Source: Rahnella sp. AA (GTDB lineage: Bacteria > Pseudomonadota > Gammaproteobacteria > Enterobacterales > Enterobacteriaceae). From it: DNA of 64,000 nt. The notes below the pieces were generated by a model, which was not told the origin of the DNA, searched no databases, and saw nothing but the letters and a program-made list of their open reading frames with translations. The number at the start of each line of letters is the position of its first letter. Position 1 is the stretch's first letter. The stretch lies in contig NZ_PITQ01000006.1 of assembly GCF_002834385.1 (NCBI RefSeq), positions 248,001 to 312,000 on the forward strand. The letters are read 5' to 3'. Made by a program: the position numbers and the translations under genes. Of this stretch, positions 44,141 to 53,566 are shown in pieces.

Positions 44141-45141
44141 CTGAACCGTTGATCCGTTTTAACCAGCTTTCGCTGTCTTTCGCCAGCGATCAGGGGCGCG
44201 TGCGTGCGGTGCAGGATGTCTCGTTTGACGTACAGGCCGGGCAAACCGTGGGCATTGTGGGTGAGTCGGGCTGCGGGAAAAGCGTCACGGCGATGTCGCT
44301 GATGGGGTTATTGCCACCACAGGCGGCACGCATTGATGGCGGGGAAATCCTGTTTCAGGGGCGCGATTTACTGAAACTACGCCCGTCGCAGATGGCGGAT
44401 TTACGTGGCAACCAGTTGGCGATGATTTTTCAGGAACCGATGACTGCGCTCAATCCGGTGCTGACCATTGGTGAACAGCTGGTTGAGCCGCTGATCCGCC
44501 ATCTCGGGGAATCGCCAAAACCGGCCTGGAAAAAGGCGACGAAGATGATCACTGACGTCGGGCTGGCGCGCGCGGAAAGCCTGATGTCCAGTTATCCGCA
44601 TCAGCTTTCTGGCGGTATGTTGCAGCGCATCATGATCGCGATGGCGCTGAGCTGTAAGCCGCAGTTGCTGATCGCCGATGAACCCACCACGGCGCTGGAT
44701 GTCACCGTGCAGGCGCAGATCTTGCGGCTGTTACGCGATCAGGCGCGGCAAAATCACATGGCGCTGATGCTGATCACACATGATTTAGGCGTGATCGCGC
44801 AGATGGCGGATCACGTGGTGGTGATGTACGCAGGGAAAATCGTCGAACAGGGCGCGACGGCTGACGTGCTGCGCAATCCGCTGCATCCGTATACGCAGGG
44901 GCTGATCGCGTCGCGGCCTACGCCGGGCGAGCGCCGCAGGCGGTTGTATTCCATTCCTGGTCAGGTACCGGATCTGGCCGCGCTGCCGCCGTATTGTGCT
45001 TTTACCGATCGTTGTGAACGCGCCACAGAGCGTTGCCGTCAGGGGATCCCGTTGCTTGAAGGGCGGTCACGGCAGGCGGCATGTTTTTACAGCGGGCTGA
45101 GTCCGGCAAATGAAATGACGCAGAAGGAGTTGCAGCCATGA
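44137..45141 (+). CDS. ABC ATPase, DppD-like
   Basis: 334-residue ATPase: Walker [15 protein letters not shown], signature [15 protein letters not shown], Walker [13 protein letters not shown], and the C-terminal oligopeptide extension with cysteines ([18 protein letters not shown]) that binds an iron-sulfur cluster or substrate loop in this family. Overlaps the DppC and DppF genes by four bases each. Confidence 0.94.
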   Translation: MTEPLIRFNQLSLSFASDQGRVRAVQDVSFDVQAGQTVGIVGESGCGKSVTAMSLMGLLPPQAARIDGGEILFQGRDLLKLRPSQMADLRGNQLAMIFQEPMTALNPVLTIGEQLVEPLIRHLGESPKPAWKKATKMITDVGLARAESLMSSYPHQLSGGMLQRIMIAMALSCKPQLLIADEPTTALDVTVQAQILRLLRDQARQNHMALMLITHDLGVIAQMADHVVVMYAGKIVEQGATADVLRNPLHPYTQGLIASRPTPGERRRRLYSIPGQVPDLAALPPYCAFTDRCERATERCRQGIPLLEGRSRQAACFYSGLSPANEMTQKELQP

Positions 45142-46121
45142 GTGCTGAAAATCTGATGAGTACCGACTACCTGATAGAAGTGGATGGCCTGAAGAAACAC
45201 TTCCCAGTCCGCGACGGCGTATTCGGGCAGGAAACAGGCCAGCTTCGCGCGGTAGACGGCGTTAGTTTTAACATCCGCAAAGGTACGATTTTTGGTCTCG
45301 TGGGTGAATCCGGCAGCGGCAAAACTACCGTCGGGCGAACGCTTCTCGGCTTGTACGAGAAAACGGCGGGCAGCGTGAAGTTTCGCGGCGAAGACCTGCA
45401 CCGCCTCAAGCCGAAACAGCTGAAAGCGCTGCGGCCTAAAATCCAGCTGGTCTTTCAGGATCCCTACAGTTCGCTGAATCCGCGTATTCGTATTGGTGAC
45501 GCGATCGGCGAAGCGATGTTGGAACATAAACTCTGCTCACGCGCTGAACTGCACGACAAAGTGGTGGAAGTGATGAAAATCTGCGGCCTCTCGCCGCTGC
45601 ATTACAACCGCTTTCCCCATGAGTTTTCCGGCGGACAGCGCCAGCGTATTGGCATAGCGCGGGCGCTGATCCTTCAGCCCGAATTCATTATTGCCGATGA
45701 ACCGATCTCTGCGCTCGACGTCTCGATTCAGGCACAGATCATCAATTTGTTCTCGGATTTACGCGACGATCACGGCGTGACGTTTTTGTTTATCTCGCAC
45801 GATCTGGGCGTGGTGGAACATTTGTGTGACGACGTGGCGGTGATGTATCTGGGGCAACTGGTGGAAGCTGCGAGCCGCGATGCGCTGTTCCACCAGCCTT
45901 TGCATCCGTACACGCAGGCGTTACTGGCAGCAGTACCGACGCTCGATCCTGACTGCGAGCCGGTAGCGATGGTCAGCGGTGAAATTCCGGATCCGTCAAA
46001 ACCGCCATCCGGCTGTCGTTTTCACACCCGTTGCCCGCGCGCCACCGAACGTTGCCGCGCCGAAATTCCGTTACTGCGTGAAGTGGAAACCGGCCACCGC
46101 GTCGCCTGCCATTTTGTCTGA
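45138..46121 (+). CDS. ABC ATPase, DppF-like
   Basis: 327-residue second ATPase: Walker A GESGSGKTTVGRTLL, LVFQDPYSSLNPRIRIGD, signature FSGGQRQRIGIARAL, Walker B FIIADEPISALD, C-terminal CRFHTRCPRATERCR motif. Completes the transporter; convergent with the LysR gene. Confidence 0.94.
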   Translation: MSAENLMSTDYLIEVDGLKKHFPVRDGVFGQETGQLRAVDGVSFNIRKGTIFGLVGESGSGKTTVGRTLLGLYEKTAGSVKFRGEDLHRLKPKQLKALRPKIQLVFQDPYSSLNPRIRIGDAIGEAMLEHKLCSRAELHDKVVEVMKICGLSPLHYNRFPHEFSGGQRQRIGIARALILQPEFIIADEPISALDVSIQAQIINLFSDLRDDHGVTFLFISHDLGVVEHLCDDVAVMYLGQLVEAASRDALFHQPLHPYTQALLAAVPTLDPDCEPVAMVSGEIPDPSKPPSGCRFHTRCPRATERCRAEIPLLREVETGHRVACHFV

Positions 46122-46149
46122 TACCCGCCTTGTGCCGCCGGTGCTGGTT

Positions 46150-47073
46150 TTATTCGTCCGGCATCCGGCGGGCTTCGTTCTGCATTTTTTGCCCTACGCT
46201 TTGCGTCACTTCGATGACCTTCTGCGTCGCCGGGGAAAGAAACGCGCCTTCAAGCCACGTGATGCCGACACGGCGCTCCATGACAAGCTGATCGTTATCT
46301 ATCCGGGTCAGGCGTGAAACAAATTCCTCTTCCGCCAGGATATTTTCTGAAATAAAACTCAGCAGGCCGCTTTTGGCGATGAGCCCGGGGACTGAGGCCA
46401 GTGAGCTGATTTCTACTTTAACCGCCGGTGGCGGGCAGTGGTTTTCATAGAATAGCTTATCCAGCCACTGGCGCATCGAAACGGTTTTGGCGGGCAAGAT
46501 CCATCCGTAATGGCTGAGGTCGCGCAAGGATACCGGTTTGCCTGCCAGCGGATGGTCGCGTGATGCGGCAACGACGACACGGTCAGCGGTCACAGGCAAC
46601 TGGACGACCGGGCTTTCATAGTGCACCAGTGGCCCGATGATGATATCGATCGCATGTCGTTCCAGGAGGTTAAACAGGACATCATTCATACCGATCTGAA
46701 TTTCCAGCTTCATGTTCGGTACCTGAGATTGCAGCATTTTGCAGATTTCAGGCAGTAAGAATTGTGTCGCTGAACCCGAGACACCGACACGGACGATCCC
46801 ACCCGCGCCGCTGCTTAACTCGTTCATGATTTCGCCAATTTCCAGATAGGAACTTTGCAGCGCCAGCCCTCGCTGATAAAGAATGCGGCCCGCCTCAGTC
46901 AGCTCCAGTCCACGACCTGCTCGTTTAAACAGTTTTATCCTGAGTTCTTTCTCCAAACGGGTAATAGATTTGGAAAGTGCAGGCTGAGTTATATTTAAAT
47001 TTTGTGACGCAAGTCTCAAATTCATCATCTGCGCTGCCACCACAAAATAATCTAAGTCTCTGTTATTTAACAT
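46150..47073 (-). CDS. LysR-family regulator
   Basis: 307 residues. N-terminal helix-turn-helix with LNITQPALSKSITRLEKELRIKLFKRAGRGLELT and an effector domain from about residue 90. ATG at 47073 with AGGA upstream. Divergent from the FAH gene, which is the usual target layout; LysR proteins typically bind T-N11-A sites in such intergenic spaces. Confidence 0.92.
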   Translation of the reverse strand: MLNNRDLDYFVVAAQMMNLRLASQNLNITQPALSKSITRLEKELRIKLFKRAGRGLELTEAGRILYQRGLALQSSYLEIGEIMNELSSGAGGIVRVGVSGSATQFLLPEICKMLQSQVPNMKLEIQIGMNDVLFNLLERHAIDIIIGPLVHYESPVVQLPVTADRVVVAASRDHPLAGKPVSLRDLSHYGWILPAKTVSMRQWLDKLFYENHCPPPAVKVEISSLASVPGLIAKSGLLSFISENILAEEEFVSRLTRIDNDQLVMERRVGITWLEGAFLSPATQKVIEVTQSVGQKMQNEARRMPDE

Positions 47074-47231
47074 TGATTCCTGATATTCATTGATTTGATA
47101 ATAAAATATAGTAGAAGGCATGAGAAGTAGGGTCAATAATCTCGCCAACTTTGCGGCGCAAGCGACATAACCGCGAAGGTAACACCAGCGAATTCACCTG
47201 TTTTAAGTAAAATAAGACTCTAAGTGCATCT

Positions 47232-48104
47232 ATGAAAATTGTTAATTTCATCATCAGTAAAGAACAAACTAAAAGTTTCGGTCTCTTCCGGGCAGACGGC
47301 ATCGTTGACGTTGGTCGCCATTCGGGATGCCGGGATATTAACGAATTCATGGCACACCATCAGTTGGAAGAATTGCACCGATACGCGCAGCTTCCTGCTG
47401 ACCTGCAACTGAGCGAGATCGGCTTCCTTCCGGTGATCGACCGTCCGGGAAAAATCTTTGGCGTGGGCATGAACTACGCGGAAAAGCGCAAAGAGTTTAA
47501 CGAAACGAGCGATGCGCCGACGTTGTTTGTCCGCTTTGCCGATTCGCAAGTCGGGCATAACGGTATTGTCCTCAAACCGGCGTCGACGAATGAATTCGAT
47601 TATGAAGGTGAACTGGCGATTGTTATCGGGCGTACGGGGCGCAATATTTCCGCGGACAATGCGCTGAGTTATATCGCCGGTTACAGCTGCTATATGGATG
47701 GTTCGGTACGCGACTGGCAGCATAAATGGTACACCGCCGGTAAAAATTGGCCGTCGACCGGGGCTTTTGGCCCGTGGATGGTGACGCCGGATGAAGTGGG
47801 CGATCCGCAGAATCTGAGCATTAAAACCTGGCTCAATAACCGGCTGGTCCAGGATGACACTACCGCCAATATGGTTCACACCATTCCGCAAATCATCGCC
47901 TATATCAGCACGTTTACCCAGCTTTCGCCTGGCGATGTGATCATGACAGGCTCACCGGGTGGTGTCGGTAAAACCCGCGTTCCGCCGTTGTTCCTCCATG
48001 AAGATGACGTCATTGAAGTGGAAATCGAAAACATTGGTCGTCTGACCAACCGGATAGAAAATTCACCGCTGTCTGAAATAGTGCATTCAAAAACAGCGGC
48101 CTGA
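47232..48104 (+). CDS. Fumarylacetoacetate hydrolase-family protein
   Basis: 290-residue metal-dependent hydrolase/decarboxylase of the FAH superfamily, which act on 2-keto acids from aromatic or sugar-acid breakdown. Metal site in EFDYEGELAIVIG, with GVGMNYAEKRKEF and IMTGSPGGVGKTR. Substrate not determinable. Likely controlled by the divergent LysR regulator; converges with the PTS gene. Confidence 0.92.
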   Translation: MKIVNFIISKEQTKSFGLFRADGIVDVGRHSGCRDINEFMAHHQLEELHRYAQLPADLQLSEIGFLPVIDRPGKIFGVGMNYAEKRKEFNETSDAPTLFVRFADSQVGHNGIVLKPASTNEFDYEGELAIVIGRTGRNISADNALSYIAGYSCYMDGSVRDWQHKWYTAGKNWPSTGAFGPWMVTPDEVGDPQNLSIKTWLNNRLVQDDTTANMVHTIPQIIAYISTFTQLSPGDVIMTGSPGGVGKTRVPPLFLHEDDVIEVEIENIGRLTNRIENSPLSEIVHSKTAA

Positions 48105-48109
48105 TGATA

Positions 48110-49513
48110 TCAGCGGGTTTGGTTCACCAGAGGCACCGGGAAATCGGTGCCTTTTCCTTTTACGACCATCAGATAGGTCAGCGTAAATGACAGCCCCAGC
48201 GATAACACCACGCCCATTACGATATAAATGAAGTACGGGCCAATGTAGGCGGGCAGGCTGAAAATGCTCGACAGAATATAGCCGTACAACCTCACACCGA
48301 AGAACGCGATAAACGCCGACGCCACAGAACTGCTGAGAGTAGTGGCGATAAATGCTTTCTTGTAACGTGTCAGCACACCAAACAACGCCGGTTCAGTGAT
48401 CCCCAGCAGCCCGGAAATCGCCGCTGAGAGCACCACCGATTTCTGCTCGCGGGTTTTTACGTGGAAATAAATCGCGAAGGTCGAACCGGCAATCGCCATG
48501 TTGGCCATAAACATCATCGGCATCAGCATGTCCCAGCCCTGATCGGTGAAGTTCTGCAAAGCGATCGGCGTCATGGCGTGATGCATTCCGGTGAGGATCG
48601 CCACCGGGCGGATCGCGCCGACAATAAAGCCTGCAAACACCGATGACACTTCAAACAGCCCCTGAATACCCAGCGCCAGCAGTTTACCGAGGTAAATTCC
48701 GGCCGGGCCAATCACCGTCAGCGAAACCAGCGCCGCAATAAATAATGTCAGCGTTGGCGTGAAAACAGTTTTCAGCACGTCTGGCATGATTTTGTCCACC
48801 CAGCGGTGGATGTAGCTCAGCGCCAGCACTGAGAAAATCACCGGAATAACGCTGGCAGAATAGTTAAATACCGAAACCGGTAATATATCCATGAAATACA
48901 ACGCCGTTGGCGCACCCGCAGTATGGCTGGCGAGCGCTTTTGCGGCATCAATCAGCGTCGGATACATCAGGCAGGCGGCGACTGCGGCGGCCAGATATTC
49001 GTTGGTTTTGAATATTCTGGCGGCAGAGACAGCGAGGAAGAACGGCAGAAAATAGAAAACGCCGCTGGCAATCAGATCGATGATCATCACGGTTTCACTT
49101 TTTGCTGAAATCACCTTGAGAGCGATTAAACCGGCCAGCAAACCTTTGATCATCCCTGCGCCCGCAATGGCCGGAACGATCGGGCCAAACACGCCGGACA
49201 CCGTATCCATGAACATCGAGATCAAGCTTTTGCGCGCATTTGTGGAAACATTTCCTGTTGGCTTTGACGACGGATCCAGTTGCGAAACTATCGCTTCGTA
49301 CCAGGTGTTCACCTTCGGGCCGACAATAATCTGCACCTGACCGCTCTGGCTTTGCGCACCTAAAACGCCGGGCAGATTTTTTATCTCATCCCACGCCACT
49401 TTATTTTCGTCGGCTAAATCAAAACGCAGACGGGTCATGCAATGCCAGACTTTATTAATATTTTCTGCACCGCCGACGCCGCTAATAACGGACTGCATTA
49501 TTTCTATATTCAC
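48110..49513 (-). CDS. PTS EIIBC component, sucrose/trehalose/beta-glucoside type
   Basis: 467-residue sugar permease: EIIB at the N-terminus with the phosphorylated cysteine in VWHCMTRLRF, a linker, and a ten-helix EIIC. No EIIA domain, so another protein must supply the phosphate. GTG at 49513 gives the usual helix before GGAENI; the ATG at 49498 is an alternative. The linker region carries an 18-bp stretch identical to an origin iteron (49241-49258). Divergent from the mannonate-dehydratase-like gene, so sugar or glycoside derivatives are likely substrates. Confidence 0.88.
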   Translation of the reverse strand: MNIEIMQSVISGVGGAENINKVWHCMTRLRFDLADENKVAWDEIKNLPGVLGAQSQSGQVQIIVGPKVNTWYEAIVSQLDPSSKPTGNVSTNARKSLISMFMDTVSGVFGPIVPAIAGAGMIKGLLAGLIALKVISAKSETVMIIDLIASGVFYFLPFFLAVSAARIFKTNEYLAAAVAACLMYPTLIDAAKALASHTAGAPTALYFMDILPVSVFNYSASVIPVIFSVLALSYIHRWVDKIMPDVLKTVFTPTLTLFIAALVSLTVIGPAGIYLGKLLALGIQGLFEVSSVFAGFIVGAIRPVAILTGMHHAMTPIALQNFTDQGWDMLMPMMFMANMAIAGSTFAIYFHVKTREQKSVVLSAAISGLLGITEPALFGVLTRYKKAFIATTLSSSVASAFIAFFGVRLYGYILSSIFSLPAYIGPYFIYIVMGVVLSLGLSFTLTYLMVVKGKGTDFPVPLVNQTR

Positions 49514-49820
49514 CCTGAACCCCGCGACGAAAATTGTATTTTTATTCTCAGATGGGAAGGGAGTGTAATGAGCGTGGTTTTCAAAAACAAACCAATAAAA
49601 CAGGATCTTGGTCACATAATCCGTGTTTATAGCCTGATTAAGTGGGGTTGCTCGAGAATTGGTCTGGTTTTTACCGGTAATTAGCCGGTCTTTTAAACCA
49701 AAATAAATGCATAAAATTAAGGTTTACAGCCGGGCGTAAAATACGGTGAAATAACCGAAATACGAATATTCCCGCACTCTTTTCCTTAAAAGAGCTGAAG
49801 GTCATTATTAAGGATTTTCC
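49514..49820. other. Divergent control region of PTS and rspA-like genes
   Basis: About 307 bases. Contains the inverted repeat ACCGGTAATTAGCCGGT (49673-49689) which may be the site of the GntR-family regulator at 51017. No gene seen. Confidence 0.45.
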
Positions 49821-51020
49821 ATGAAACCTGTGCTGATTACACATATTGAATGCCAGATAACGCGGCCCGATCGCCATAATTTAGTGGTTGTCAGAATTGA
49901 AACTGATTGCGGTGTTTTCGGGCTCGGCTGCGCCACATTCCAGCAGCGTCCGCTGGCGGTGAAACTGATGGTTGATGAATACCTCAAACCTCTGCTGTTA
50001 GGCCGCGATGCAAATCACATCGAAGATATATGGCAGATGATGATGGTGAACGCGTACTGGCGTAACGGGCCGGTGATCAACAACGCCATCGCGGGCATCG
50101 ATATGGCGCTGTGGGATATCAAAGGTAAGCTGGCGAATATGCCGCTGTATCATTTATTCGGCGGTAAATCGAAAGATGCGGTAACCGCGTACAGCCACGC
50201 GGCGGGGGAAACGCTGGAAGATCTTTACGGCGAAGTGGATCGTCTTCTGGCCGAAGGTTATCGCCACATCCGTTGCCAGCTGGGCTTTTACGGTGGCAAC
50301 GCGCGCGATTTCCACACCACGCGCGAACCGGCGGCGGGTGCGTATTACGATCAGGATCGGTACATGGATAACACGCTCGCCATGTTTAAAGCGCTGCGTG
50401 AAAAGTACGGCAATCAGTTCCACATTCTGCATGACGTTCACGAGCGTCTGTTCCCGCAACAGGCAGTGCAGTTTGCCAAAGCGGTAGAACAATATCGCCC
50501 GTATTTTATTGAAGATATTTTGCCACCCGATCAAAACGAGTGGCTGGCGCAGATCCGCAGCCAGACCGCCGTGCCGCTGGCCACCGGCGAGCTTTTTAAT
50601 AATCCGGCAGAATGGAAGGATCTGATCATCAACCGCAGGATCGACTTTATCCGTTGCCACGTTTCGCAAATCGGCGGTATCACGCCCGCGCTGAAACTGG
50701 CGCATTTTTGCCAGAGTTTTGGCGTGCGTCTGGCCTGGCATTGCCCGCCGGACATGACGCCGATCGGCGCGGCGGTGAATACGCACCTGAATATTCATCT
50801 GCACAATTCTGCAATTCAGGAATTTGTGGCTTATCCGTCTAATACGCAGCAGGTTTTCCCCGGCGCACAGACACCGGTGAACGGGTATTTTTATCCGTGT
50901 GAAGAAGCCGGGATCGGCGTGGATTTCAACAGCGAGGCGGCGAATGAATTTCCGGTGGTGTATCGTCCGCATGAATGGACGCAAAGCCGCCTGCCCGACG
51001 GCGTGATCCACACGCCTTAA
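49821..51020 (+). CDS. Mannonate-dehydratase-family enolase-superfamily enzyme (RspA/ManD-like)
   Basis: 399-residue TIM-barrel dehydratase. Metal and catalytic motifs: [11 protein letters not shown] (Asp and His), [19 protein letters not shown], and [14 protein letters not shown]-terminal cap with [15 protein letters not shown]. Family members dehydrate D-mannonate or D-gluconate, some only weakly (RspA types). Terminal codons overlap the regulator gene end by four bases (convergent). Confidence 0.9.
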   Translation: MKPVLITHIECQITRPDRHNLVVVRIETDCGVFGLGCATFQQRPLAVKLMVDEYLKPLLLGRDANHIEDIWQMMMVNAYWRNGPVINNAIAGIDMALWDIKGKLANMPLYHLFGGKSKDAVTAYSHAAGETLEDLYGEVDRLLAEGYRHIRCQLGFYGGNARDFHTTREPAAGAYYDQDRYMDNTLAMFKALREKYGNQFHILHDVHERLFPQQAVQFAKAVEQYRPYFIEDILPPDQNEWLAQIRSQTAVPLATGELFNNPAEWKDLIINRRIDFIRCHVSQIGGITPALKLAHFCQSFGVRLAWHCPPDMTPIGAAVNTHLNIHLHNSAIQEFVAYPSNTQQVFPGAQTPVNGYFYPCEEAGIGVDFNSEAANEFPVVYRPHEWTQSRLPDGVIHTP

Positions 51021-51727
51021 GTCTGGCGAAACGCCAGATTATCCTGATTAAACGGGATAACGTAAGTGCATGAATAGTCGATATCGAGGATATCGCTGAA
51101 CGCGTAAACGCGGCCGCCCTGCAAAATCCCTCTGTTGGTGATCTGCATGGCGGCGATGCCTTTCTTGCAGCCCAGCAACTGCGCCTGTTCTTTGCTGACG
51201 GTGACCGCCTGATAACGGGTGAGGGAATGCGAAATCGCGAAGCCTTTATTCAGAACGTATTGCTGAATGGAATGCTCGATCGTTTTCTGATTCAGATCCG
51301 CAAAACCTTCGGCGGGCATCCGCGAATACTCAATCTGTACGTTGCGCTGGCTGATGCGCCGCAGACGGGTAAACGCCCAGATAAAATCATCCGCGGTTAA
51401 ATCGAAAACCTGCTGCTCTTCGCGGTCAGGCCGCCGTTTGTGCAACTCCAGCATTTTGAAACTGATGTCGGTGAATTTCTTCTCGGTAATCGAGTTGTAT
51501 ACCAGCGGATTGCTGCCGACGCCCGCATTGATATAAATCCCCGAGCCTTGCACGATGCGCACCGCGCCGATACTCACGAGTTTTTCCAGCGCCTTGCGCA
51601 CGGTAAACCGTGACACACCATACTCTTCCGCCAGCTGGCGCTCCGGCGGCAACTTTTCCGGCAGAGATCCGCTGTGCTGATAAATCTTGCTCAGCAAATC
51701 CTGAGCGATAAATTCACTTTTTTTCAT
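51017..51727 (-). CDS. GntR-family regulator with UTRA domain
   Basis: 236 residues: winged helix with [41 protein letters not shown] (about 20-70) and a UTRA sensor domain (about 90-236). ATG at 51727 begins [12 protein letters not shown]; the frame runs further upstream without family sequence. Probably represses the PTS and dehydratase genes until a sugar phosphate binds. Confidence 0.9.
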   Translation of the reverse strand: MKKSEFIAQDLLSKIYQHSGSLPEKLPPERQLAEEYGVSRFTVRKALEKLVSIGAVRIVQGSGIYINAGVGSNPLVYNSITEKKFTDISFKMLELHKRRPDREEQQVFDLTADDFIWAFTRLRRISQRNVQIEYSRMPAEGFADLNQKTIEHSIQQYVLNKGFAISHSLTRYQAVTVSKEQAQLLGCKKGIAAMQITNRGILQGGRVYAFSDILDIDYSCTYVIPFNQDNLAFRQT

Positions 51728-51832
51728 CGGCGTCTGGCTTATTTGAGACCGGGAGAACGGGAACGCATTGAAACATGTGACAGGCAGAAAGGGCAAATTA
51801 CAGCCTGAAGGCTGTATTAGATTTTTACAGCT

Positions 51833-51932
51833 TATAGGGTGTAGAGGATATTTTAATATTATCCGCTTTAGAGGATAGAAATTGATTTATCCCTTACAGG
51901 GGATATACTGAAAATATCCGCCATGGAGGATA
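51833..51932. promoter_or_regulatory. Four HipB-type operators upstream of hipBA
   Basis: Three perfect TATCC-N8-GGATA sites at 51860-51877, 51888-51905 and 51915-51932, and a fourth with only the right half perfect at 51833-51850. Starts are 27 or 28 bp apart, so the sites lie on almost regular faces. The pattern is that of E. coli hipBA autoregulation; the last site overlaps the ribosome site of hipB. Confidence 0.88.
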
Positions 51933-51934
51933 AT

Positions 51935-52186
51935 ATGAATATAACTTCAACAAAAATGTTGGCCAGTGCACTGCGGAATGAGCGTAAAAAGCGCAAACTG
52001 AGCCAGAGTAAAACCGCTGAGACAATGGGCCTGAAACAGTCCACGGTTTCTGAATTTGAAAATTACCCGGATGGAACCCGCTTGGAAACACTGTTTAAAC
52101 TGCTCGCTGCGCTGGATTTAGAGCTGCAGATAGCACCAAGAAACAGTGATCCACAGGACAAGACGTCGTGGGATCAGGAGTGGTAA
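51935..52186 (+). CDS. hipB: HipB-type antitoxin, Xre family
   Basis: 83-residue HTH_3 repressor and antitoxin with ALRNERKKRKLSQSKTAETMGLKQSTVSEFEN and a C-terminal tail rich in acid and Trp (TSWDQEW) like HipB's flexible end. ATG at 51935 follows GGAGGATAAT; an ATG at 51923 lies inside the operator and is unlikely. Three bases before hipA. Confidence 0.9.
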   Translation: MNITSTKMLASALRNERKKRKLSQSKTAETMGLKQSTVSEFENYPDGTRLETLFKLLAALDLELQIAPRNSDPQDKTSWDQEW

Positions 52187-52189
52187 TAC

Positions 52190-53485
52190 ATGGATAAGTT
52201 AACGCTCGCGTTAAATGGCATTACGGTGGGGACGTTAGAGAAAGCCAGTGGCGGTGAAATGTCATTTATGTATCACGAAAGCTGGCTGAACCGGGCGGGA
52301 GCTCGTGCTATTTCGTTATCGCTTCCGCTGCAAACTGCAAAGTTTCGTGGTGCCGTGGTATACAACTTTTTTGATAACCTTCTCCCCGATAATGAGCAAA
52401 TCCGCAGCCGTATTCAGGCGCGTTTTGCCATTCCGACGAAGCAGCCTTTCGATTTGCTTTCCCGCATTGGGGGCGATTGTGTCGGTGCAGTTCAGTTGTA
52501 TCCGGAGAACAGCCAAGTCACGCCGGTAACTGAAATTCATGCGCAACCGCTAAGCGATGAAGAAGTGGAACATCTTCTTCAGGGCTATAAAGAAGCCCCT
52601 TTGGGCATGGAAGCGGAAGTCGATGACTTTCGTATTTCGCTGGCCGGAGCTCAGGAAAAAACAGCCCTGTTATGGTATCGCGACCAGTGGCATCGTCCGC
52701 AGGGGAGCACGCCGACGAGCCATATTCTTAAACTTCCCATTGGCTATATAGCAAACAATGGAATCGATTTAAGCGAAAGTGTTGAAAATGAATGGTTGTG
52801 CCTGAAGATTGCGGAACAGTTTGGGCTCCCCGCCGCCCGTGCCGAAATTGCCCGTTTCGGTACGCAAAAAGTGTTAGTGGTTGAGCGCTTTGATCGCCGC
52901 TGGTCACAGGATGGTTCCTGGCTGATGCGGTTGCCGCAGGAAGATTTCTGTCAGGCGCTGGGCGTGGCTCCGGCGCTGAAATACGAGTCTGACGGTGGTC
53001 CGGGCATCGCGGCGGCAATGAAACTTCTGCTTGGCTCACAGCAGGTTTTACGTGATCGGGAACTGTTTTTTAAGAGTCAGATTCTGTTCTGGATGCTCGC
53101 TGCCATTGACGGTCATGCGAAGAACTTTAGCGTGTATATAGAACCCGGAAGCGCATACCGGATGACGCCACTGTATGATGTGATGTCTGCTTTCCCGCTT
53201 ATGCATCCGCAAGGTATACCGGCGAAAAAAGCCAAAATGGCGATGGCTGTTCTGGGGAAAAACCGGCATTTTCACTGGGACAGGATCCTTCCCCGGCATT
53301 TTGGCACAACGGCGCAGCGGGTCGATTTTCCGCAAGAGAGTGTGGTCCGTATGATGGCGGAAATGAAAGAAAAAACTCCGCAGGTGATTAAGGACGTCGC
53401 GGCTTTATTGCCCGCCGGTTTTCCTGTAAAAATCAGCGAAGCAATATTCGCAGGATTAAAGAGTCAGGCATCAAGGCTTCCCTGA
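52190..53485 (+). CDS. hipA: HipA-type serine/threonine kinase toxin
   Basis: 431-residue kinase that in E. coli phosphorylates glutamyl-tRNA synthetase and causes persistence. Features: N-terminal subdomain with FFDNLLPDNEQIRSRI, regulatory serine loop SLAGAQEKTALL, catalytic DGHAKNFS and metal-binding PLYDVMSAFP. Full length with no disruption, so probably active when not bound by HipB. Confidence 0.92.
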   Translation: MDKLTLALNGITVGTLEKASGGEMSFMYHESWLNRAGARAISLSLPLQTAKFRGAVVYNFFDNLLPDNEQIRSRIQARFAIPTKQPFDLLSRIGGDCVGAVQLYPENSQVTPVTEIHAQPLSDEEVEHLLQGYKEAPLGMEAEVDDFRISLAGAQEKTALLWYRDQWHRPQGSTPTSHILKLPIGYIANNGIDLSESVENEWLCLKIAEQFGLPAARAEIARFGTQKVLVVERFDRRWSQDGSWLMRLPQEDFCQALGVAPALKYESDGGPGIAAAMKLLLGSQQVLRDRELFFKSQILFWMLAAIDGHAKNFSVYIEPGSAYRMTPLYDVMSAFPLMHPQGIPAKKAKMAMAVLGKNRHFHWDRILPRHFGTTAQRVDFPQESVVRMMAEMKEKTPQVIKDVAALLPAGFPVKISEAIFAGLKSQASRLP

Positions 53486-53509
53486 ACACCCCATAAACAT
53501 CCCCGAAAC

Positions 53510-53547
53510 AAAAAAGCCCGCCAGTTCACACCGGCGGGCTTTGTTTT
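53510..53547. terminator. Bidirectional terminator between hipA and the PQQ dehydrogenase
   Basis: AAAGCCCGCC and GGCGGGCTTT with A/T runs on both sides, between convergent genes. Confidence 0.88.
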
Positions 53548-53566
53548 TCGACAAAATTAAATCGAA

